Shown here one piece after another: positions 57,301 through 64,000 of a DNA stretch of 64,000 nucleotides; position 1 is the first letter of the stretch; every line of letters starts with the position of its first letter. The notes beneath the pieces are model-generated. The model was not told the origin of the DNA, did not search any database, and saw nothing but the letters and a program-made list of their open reading frames with translations. The position numbers and the translations under genes were made by a program. Source of the stretch: Beta vulgaris subsp. vulgaris (taxonomy: Eukaryota > Streptophyta > Magnoliopsida > Caryophyllales > Amaranthaceae); contig NC_079206.1 in the NCBI RefSeq assembly GCF_026745355.1, forward strand, positions 21,941,399-22,005,398, written 5' to 3'.

Positions 57301-58772
57301 AGCATGAAGAACTTTCATCGTGCTTAACTTGCGAGCAAAGGAGTGTATATGATGAAATAATGATCGCTGTTTCACGAGGACGTGGTGGTGTATTCTTTGT
57401 TTATGGTTATGGAGATATGGGGAAAACTTATGTTTGGAAAACTCTTTGTGCTGCCATAAGGAGTAAAGGAGAAATCGTTTTGCCAGTGGCCTCGAGTGGT
57501 ATTGCCTCACTCCTTCTTCCAAGAGGAAGAACTGCTCATTCAAGATTTGGAATACCGTTAAATGTTAGTGAAAACTCAACATGTGTTGGCATCAAACCCG
57601 GTTCAGACTTGGTTGCGCTACTCATGAAAACAAAGCTAATTATTTGGGATGAAGCGCCAATGATGCACAAGTATTGCTTCGAAGCACTTGATAGAAGTTT
57701 GAAAGACATCATGCAGTCTATGGATCCTTCTAATAAGTACAAACCATTTGGTGGTTTGGTTGTCGTCTTCGGTGGTGATTTTAGGCATATATTACCTGTA
57801 ATCCATAAAGAAAGTAGACAAGATATCAACCTTAAGTTCTTCTTATCTATGGAATTCATGTAAGGTGTTGAAATTGACGAGAAATATGCGTCTACAAAAT
57901 GGATCTTCTGAAACAAGTTTGAAGGAGGTGAAAGAATTTTCAGAATGGATACTTAGTGTTGGAGATGGAAATGCAGGAGGTCCAAATGAAGGCGAGGCCG
58001 AAATTAAGGTGTCAAATGATATACTCATAGAAGGGAAATCTGATCCTATAGCGACAATTGTGGAAAGCACATATCCTCTCCTAAAGGATCACTTGTGGGA
58101 GCCAAAATATTTTCAAGAAATGGCTATTTTAGCCCCAACATATGAGATAGTTGAGATGGTGAATGATTACGTACTATCCCATTTACCGGGAGAGGAGAAA
58201 TTGTATCTCAGCTCAGATGCGATAAGCAATGTTGAAGGCAATTTAGTAGCGAGTGAAATTTACTCAACTAAATTTCTAAATATCATTAGATGTTCAGGCC
58301 TACCTAATCACCATTTAAGATTAAAGGTAGGTGCACCTGTTATGCTGTTACGAAATATAGACCAAACATCTGGGTTGTGCAACGGTACGAGGCTGGTGAT
58401 TAAGCATCTTGGGAATCGTGTTATTGAAGCTGTAGTCATTTCTGGAAGTAACGTGGGGGATAAGGTATTTATTCCTCGCATGACTTTGACTCCATCCGAT
58501 GCAACGAGATTTCCAATTAAGTTTCAAAGAAGGTAGTTCCCTTTGGTCTTTTGTTTTGCTATGACTACAAACAAAAGTCAGGGTCAATCACTATCGCAGG
58601 TAGGTTTGTATCTCCCTAGACCCGTTTTTAGTCATGGTCAGTTATATGTTGCCATTTATAGAGTAACAAACAAACAAGGCCTCAAGATCTTAATTTTTAA
58701 CAAAGAACACGGAGGATCAAATACCACGAGTAATGTTGTTTATAAGGAAGTGTTCCAGAACTTATACTTTAA
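51320..58772 (+). pseudogene. Helitron Rep/PIF1-like helicase gene, broken
   Basis: Small exons at 51320-51400 and 51767-51880 are followed by GYWDIGDP with a CEFCGA zinc motif (52060-52120, then stops). FFENIRAYNMMFSFTSMGG (52173-52493) and the Helitron_like_N region (52905-53540) come next. The HUH motif LPHAHI lies at 53684-53701, and the two Rep tyrosines are in KYLFKYINKGYG (about 54091-54126). Stops at about 54483 and 54557 precede the 2.1-kb insertion at 54686. After it the frame resumes KEYVDVITEASF. The helicase has Walker A GYGDMGKT (57405-57428), Walker B IIWDEAPM, and the C-terminal motifs NMRLQNGS and TNKSQGQSL with a TAG just before at 58534. Rolling-circle transposition needs both Rep and helicase, so this copy cannot be autonomous. 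Confidence 0.93.
54686..56791. mobile_element. 2.1-kb LTR-like insertion (solo LTR or non-coding LTR element)
   Basis: It begins TGTTATTTCACT and ends ACTCAACA (TG...CA), flanked by the 5-bp word GACAA on both sides (54681-54685, 56792-56796). Removing it restores continuous helicase coding sequence across the junction. The interior has no retroelement protein. It has a TATA-like TATTTATAG at about 55455 and AGGAAC/GTTCCT phrases throughout. A solo LTR of a large-LTR family fits best. Confidence 0.8.
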
Positions 58773-58830
58773 TTTGATTATTGATGTAAGCTACTCATTT
58801 TTAATTTTATTATATGTTTATTTTTTGTAA

Positions 58831-59160
58831 ATCGTATTCTTTAGTAAACGTTTATTCTGCTTTACAATATTATAGACTACTTATTACATAGTAGCCAATC
58901 ATTCTTTTCTTATATTATATATATTTAAAGATTCAATTCCGAAAAACCTATATGTTACTACATTGAACTTACAAGAACACTTTTCTCTCATGCAAATTTG
59001 TTGTCTTTAAATGTTCAATGGCAATAGTAAGTCGATTCACATACACTACTGAAAAGATTAAACTTTAAATCAAGAATCACATCTTCATGTAGAATACTTC
59101 TAAACCAAATAATAATTTATACACATGAGTATCTTATATTAATAAAACAAAATACTTCCT
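58831..59160. other. Helitron 3' noncoding region
   Basis: AT-rich sequence between the end of the helicase frame and the terminal hairpin. TATATTAATAAAACAAAATA just before the hairpin is typical of Helitron subterminal sequence. Confidence 0.5.
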
Positions 59161-59323
59161 GTGCATTTTGCACGGGTCAAAAAACTAGTAATCAAATAAA
59201 ATACTCTCTCGCCCAAGCGTACCACTTCACTTTTTTTTCTCACCTTGTTCCAATTTCTTTTTATGTCCAACAATTCAACCTCCAAATACCCCATTAGATG
59301 GTTCCAAATGCCTCTTGAGGAAC

Positions 59324-59466
59324 GTTTTTTTAAGGTTAAGATAATTCCTTTGTAAAGAAAGGGAAAAATTGAAAATCATTTTTGCAAGAGGTGAAAATTG
59401 AATCTCTATCACAAAAGTGGAAGGAAGGCCTTATAGTCACTTGACCAACCTTGATACTCAAAATAA
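59324..59466 (-). mobile_element. tRNA-derived SINE, minus orientation
   Basis: CCTCTTGAGGAAC (13 bp) flanks it exactly at 59311-59323 and 59467-59479. The T-run at 59325-59331 is the tail. On the minus strand the head reads TTGGTCAAGTGACT (box A-like) and later GAGATTCAATTTTCACC (weak box B). 143 bp. Confidence 0.85.
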
Positions 59467-59645
59467 CCTCTTGAGGAACATATTACATACTCCAACTATA
59501 CTCATTTTTTCTTTGGTTTCTTCCCAAATTATACATACTAACACCAAAAATAAAATTGTCTGAACTTCATAAAAAAACAAAAAGAAAAGGGTGAAGAACA
59601 TTAATAGCCAAAAAGCAACCACTAATTAGTTCAATAATATACATA

Positions 59646-59893
59646 CTTCCTCTATTTCATAATACTTAAAATATTTTGACTTTTACCATGCACATCTTTT
59701 GATCATGTTTTGTAAAATCTACATATAAGAAACATAATCATGTAAATCTCGTTAAATTCACCCCAACATCTAATTTTAAAACATCAAAATAAAATTATTT
59801 TTACTTGTAGGGAATCAGAAATTTAAATAATTAAAATTACACATCAATAAACTTACCCAGAAAAGTGTTTGAAGTAATATACAACAGAGGAAG
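59646..59893. mobile_element. Stowaway-type MITE
   Basis: Ends CTTCCTCTATTTCATAATAC and ATACAACAGAGGAAG with TA on both sides; 248 bp. Different interior from family A. Confidence 0.85.
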
Positions 59894-60330
59894 TATATGA
59901 AATCAGTCGGCCATGAATCAAGACGACTCAAAACTACCATCCCAAGACAGGACTACAGTGTGGAAGAGTATCCACTGAAGAAAGCAGACATTTTTGTTCA
60001 ATAGAAATCGAGAAACTAAAGTACAAAAGACAAATTCAACACTACAAAAGCACAATTGAGATGTATTTGAAATATCTCGCCCCCTCTTTTAGTCCCATCG
60101 AGCAGATTAAACACCTCAGATAGAGGAATAATACAAGGGGAAAGATTTGCTCCTTTCAGGAAAAATGAATTAAGACCAACAAAATACTTGAAAAGATGCA
60201 TAAAAAAGTTAAAGCCCAGGTGAGACTAGATAACCTCACAACCAATTTCTCTCTCAAAATATACGCCATCTTTCCCTTACGTTTGAGCACTAAGTATCTG
60301 TTACAAGAGACAAGTAAGATAACCTAAAAA

Positions 60331-62094
60331 TTAAGACGCAACTAGGTCTGGTGTTTCAGCTTCAACGGACAATAAGGCAGTGTGTACTTTCCCCACCCAA
60401 TTATCCAGCCGGTCACGCAAGGACTTGATTTGTGGAATCCCCAAAACTCTTGGTTGCACCCAGGACACATGAACTGTACCCTCAACTTGGTCGATGATTC
60501 CCTCAATAAGATGGACCTGTATACAAAATAGATTTCAAGAGTTCATGACGAAAAAACATGACTATGTATTTACGCAAATAATAGAGGATGACCTTTCAAG
60601 TTTCAACACAGATGACAAGATATCGCAGAAGATATAGGCCAACAAGTAGCCAAATTTATAAAGCAGATTAGCCCTTTCCTTTGAACCTTGAACAGTAGAG
60701 AAGAATACAAAGAACTCTTCCCATATATTCCAAGAAAACCAGAACCCCAATCCCCATCCAATAGCAATAACTTGCCATTGACACAAGTTCCCTATAATTC
60801 TAGTTCCTCTTGAGTGAAGGGTCTTCTAATATTTCCTTTTTCCTTACCATTTTTTTTAAAAAAATTCCCTATTATCTTTACAAAATCATAGGAATTCCAG
60901 AAAGTTGCTGAAATGCATGAATCTAAATCACTTCAGGAAATGTACCCTGAACTTGTAGTTATCCTAAAGCTACTCCACTGTATTCTGCAAAGGACATGAA
61001 TCTCAAGCTTTCCCAAGGTCTCCAGAAACAAGCATACCAAAAAACATTGTAAATTGAGATATACCCCCTGTTTTTTTATTGTACACTTCCCTTTTTTGGC
61101 TGTTTTTTATTTAATTGTTACACTCACTTTTTCCTTGTATGATAATCTATTATATCAAGTTTTTACACTTTTCTACTTCATACACCCCATCACCCATCTT
61201 ATTATTCCACCTAAAACCTTCCCACCTACCCTGTTTTTCTCTCTCCCACATTTGCCAAAACCAAATATTCTTTTTTTGTATTTCTTCCTTGTCTTTCGCA
61301 CAATTTTCTTGGTTCTCCTCCAAAGTGAACTATAGCAAATAAACAAAAAAAACGGAGGGAGTAGATCCAAAGAAGATGCTTTCCTGGATTCTTCGCGATA
61401 TCTTCCTTTACAGAAAAAGGTACTTGCACAAAGTAAAATTAGATGCACAATACGTTCTGATGAAGACAATTTCTTTTCAAGAACTATGGTGGACCAATTC
61501 ATCCAATAATGGTCAATTACTTCTTAGCTTGCAAGCTATAAAGAAGAGTTCAAATCACAAGCACACAGAAATAACAGAAAAGCATCTATAAGGTCTGTCA
61601 AATCTGATGCACAGAAGAATAATTTAAAGGCTAAAACAATTGATACTAAAGATATTTCATGTAGGAAACATTATTAGACAACTTACAGAGAGACTCTTCA
61701 TAAGAAGATACTCAACATCTTCAGTAGATAGTTTGGTCCGCTCTGCAATGACATTCAATGGAATTGTTCGGTCTTCTGCAGGTCGGCTGCAATATGAAAA
61801 CATATCTATCAGGCTATCATACTCAAACTGTAAAACTTTGATAGAGAGCTTTTTAAAACTAAACATAGTCAAACTGTAATAGAATACTACAGCATACCTG
61901 AAGATAATTTCCATCAAGCACAAAATATTTATCTTCTCCAACAACTTTCTTTCATTGGCGACCAATGCTGGTTGTGCATTCAGAGCATCCTTGTGAACAT
62001 GGCACAGTTCTTGATATCGAACCAAGTCACCAGTGTTAAATGCTTGCAGGATATAGTAAAGCCACTCAACTTTTGTTCCAAGAAGAGAGTTCAA
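60331..62094 (-). CDS. 26S proteasome lid subunit RPN9 (PSMD13), last three exons
   Basis: Minus-strand exons: 62094-61898 (197 bp), 61786-61687 (100 bp) and 60516-60331 (186 bp, ending TAA). All borders are GT-AG and the frame is continuous across both junctions. The first piece reads SLLGTKVEWLYYILQAFNTG and ANERKLLEKINILCLMEIIF. The second reads AEDRTIPLNVIAERTKLS, the PCI winged-helix part. The third reads EGIIDQVEGTVHVSWVQPR and ends KVHTALLSVEAETPDLVAS. RPN9 is a structural PCI-domain subunit of the regulatory lid that helps hold RPN10 and the deubiquitinase module. The N-terminal two thirds of this roughly 385-residue protein are not found between 62095 and 64000; they may lie beyond the edge after a long intron. 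No defect is seen in the part present. Confidence 0.93.
61064..61361. mobile_element. Stowaway-type MITE in the RPN9 last intron
   Basis: Left end CCCCCTGTTTTTTTATTGTA; right end AAACAAAAAAAACGGAGGGAG; TA on both sides (61062-61063, 61362-61363). 298 bp. Inserted in the 1.17-kb final intron. Confidence 0.8.
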
Positions 62095-63063
62095 CTGAGG
62101 GGAAATAATATTTATCAGATCATAAAAGACATAAGAAGCAATAAGCTGCTTGAGTAACCGATGTAATGTGCAAGTATGAGTTACAAAGAGAATATATAAA
62201 TAAAAAAATATTATTGATGGATTCATCCCATTGATGACTGAACTTTGCAAAGAAGATAGCATGGAAGAATGAATAGGTTAGCTGCAAGATAATATAGAGT
62301 AACAGAACACCAGGTTGTCTCAGACAAAAGAATAGATTATCTGCAAGATAGATATTCATAACAGATGCCTAGCAAGATCAACAACGAACAAACAATGGTG
62401 CCTATGCATAAGACAAGGAAGTGTTCAGCTGAAGTGAAGGCAAACTGTTCTCAACTTGCAACGTGACAATAATGGAGCTAATTCATCACTTCCAACTTGT
62501 AATGGACTAGATGTTATTTAATAGTCAATTTTGCATGTTGGGTGGTAAGGTTTGTTTAGGCATTCTTCAGCTCCAAACCAACTTGTCTTAACTGTTTTAG
62601 GATTACTAAGATTAGATTACTAAGATTAGTCAGGATAAGTTAATTTTGAACCTACAAGGAGTATCAGTAGTTGCAGCATGGCTTTGTTATTAAGATTAGG
62701 GTTGTATGCTTGTAGCAAAAAAAATTTTACAAAAAACTTAAAAGCTGATATTTTCAGCACTTAATGTATGATTTTCGAATTTCTTAGCGAGGACCAAATC
62801 AAGAGAGGATTCTCAGTGAGCCTTGAGCTTCAAACATCATTCCTAATAATTCTTGTTCAAACCATAATTTTCCCAAATTTACTCGAACAGGACCCAGGAA
62901 TACTAGTGTCAAACACGAGTACAAGCCCAATCACCCATACCCCTATTGGAGTCACATAGGTTTTCAAGTTCTTGACAGTTTTTCCTTCCAAGATACCTTC
63001 TTTATATATTTCTATCAAAACCGCACCAATTTTCCATGTAGGGTTCGGTTCCACTACCATATA
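62095..63063. other. Intron or upstream region of RPN9
   Basis: I looked for the preceding RPN9 exon (the segment before SLLGTKVEW) and saw none on the minus strand. No other gene is supported. Confidence 0.5.
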
Positions 63064-63318
63064 CTCCCTCTGTTTAGAAACACTTGCACAATTTGCATAG
63101 TATTTACTATTCACCATTACACTTTGATTGTCTTTAGTGATATATATTTTAGGAAAAATATAGTCATATGCGATCTTTAGATTCGTTTCAATGTATTTTT
63201 TTTAATACCAACTTTTTGTAATATTAACTTATTGATAGTTATAGATATTAATGTGTTAAACCATACATCGACAAGCATGAAAACATGAAATGGTGCAACT
63301 ATTTCTAAACAGAGGAAG
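63064..63318. mobile_element. Stowaway-type MITE
   Basis: Ends CTCCCTCTGTTTAGAAACAC and CTATTTCTAAACAGAGGAAG with TA on both sides; 255 bp. Confidence 0.9.
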
Positions 63319-64000
63319 TACATCACATCACACTCAATGACTTGAACTAATGCACAGTTCTGTGTACAGTTCCATGACATGGTATTAAATCTCAGCTGCA
63401 TCTCTGCATCACGACAACATTGTCAAGGATTTTGAGCTGAGTGCAATATAAGGCCACAAAACACCACTATTACAGCAGAAGTTGTTCCACGATCACAACT
63501 GCATCTGAGATTTAAAACCGTATTCCATGCCATATTGCCATCAGATACTATACTCGACTGCCTTGTCCTTTTTATGTTTGTTGTCATCCCTTATTCGGCT
63601 AGACGGTTTCATTACCCAAAAGCACAAAATAAGAAACTTAAAGTACGAAAAAGTCCACATCAAAAAACAGGGAGGGGGGAGGGACGAAGATAATAAACAC
63701 CACAATGCCACACATCCAAAACCCTCTTCTTCATGTGATACTCTAAGAACCAAATAGTTAGGCGCTTGGGGGGAGGGGGGGGGGATAAACGTACTTCAGG
63801 GTCCTCGACACATGTAATTGGCTTGTAGTAAAAGCTGATGGAACAGACTACAGCACTTCAACTATATCGAGCACATAATGGATAATCATTATTTCCAAAA
63901 AGGAAAAAATAAAAATAAACTACTAAAATTGATGTATTTTCCTACTTCGGAAACCATATATGCCTCCCTTTATTCTAAAGACTATTCAAAATATGAAACT
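63319..64000. other. Right-edge sequence without supported gene
   Basis: Only short chance frames on both strands. A G-rich run at 63767-63783 is noted under findings. Confidence 0.5.

Larger units (their letters stand above)
50106..59188 (+). mobile_element. Autonomous-type Helitron, decayed; 5' end not resolved
   Basis: The 3' terminus is clear: hairpin CCTGTGCATTTTGCACGGG, then CTAG at 59185-59188 followed by T. It contains the Rep/helicase gene. The 5' TC terminus was not found; the start given is only where the neighbouring copia match ends. Coding exons of the Helitron protein are credible from about 51300. Confidence 0.75.

Overview
This is a plant nuclear window, very probably from a eudicot. 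It is AT-rich, its genes are split by GT-AG introns, and three ordinary plant genes sit in a dense nest of transposable elements. No bacterial-type operon, CRISPR array, rRNA or tRNA gene was seen. I cannot name the species from sequence alone.

Host genes. (1) 4528-8616, minus strand: an aquaporin of the NIP5/NIP6 type. Three exons are present and the C-terminal exon is not; a Ty1-copia element fills the left edge of the window where the gene should continue. (2) 38120-44178, plus strand: an apparently intact NRAMP metal transporter with 11 exons, 540 codons including stop. (3) 60331-62094, minus strand: the last three coding exons of the 26S proteasome lid subunit RPN9/PSMD13; upstream exons are not visible before the right edge. 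A broken first-exon fragment of plastid dihydrolipoamide dehydrogenase lies at 6799-7087, inside the aquaporin intron.

Layout. 1-3407: 3' part of a copia element with a long open pol frame and its 3' LTR. 3486-9181: aquaporin exons, with MITEs, a 621-bp poly(A) retroposon and the pseudogene in the introns. 9182-26448: gene-poor block of small DNA transposons. These include three long-TIR elements with 9-bp target duplications (Mutator type), a CACTA element with a CCT duplication, Helitron ends, Stowaway MITEs, a Tourist-like element full of microsatellites, and a decayed LINE. 26828-37733: a complete Ty3/gypsy element of the Tat type, with LTRs of about 404 bp and an ATTTC target duplication. 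It carries a decayed gag-pol on the minus strand, a spliced antisense gene on the plus strand, and two tandem-repeat blocks by the 3' LTR. 37734-44178: NRAMP, whose introns hold a Helitron, a SINE and a copia fragment. 45805-50105: a decayed, 5'-truncated copia. About 50106-59188: a decayed autonomous Helitron (Rep plus PIF1-like helicase) interrupted by a 2.1-kb LTR-like insertion with a 5-bp duplication. 59189-64000: SINE, MITEs and the RPN9 exons.

The three genes (boron/silicic-acid type channel, Mn/Fe-type transporter, proteasome subunit) show no sign of acting together; they are neighbours only. The mobile DNA is the interesting part: exact target-site duplications define many insertions, and several nested insertions can be put in order of age. 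I found no convincing new biological system. The best candidates for follow-up are the antisense gene and repeat blocks of the Tat element, the long-TIR elements, and the identical 283-bp tandem duplication next to the Helitron.
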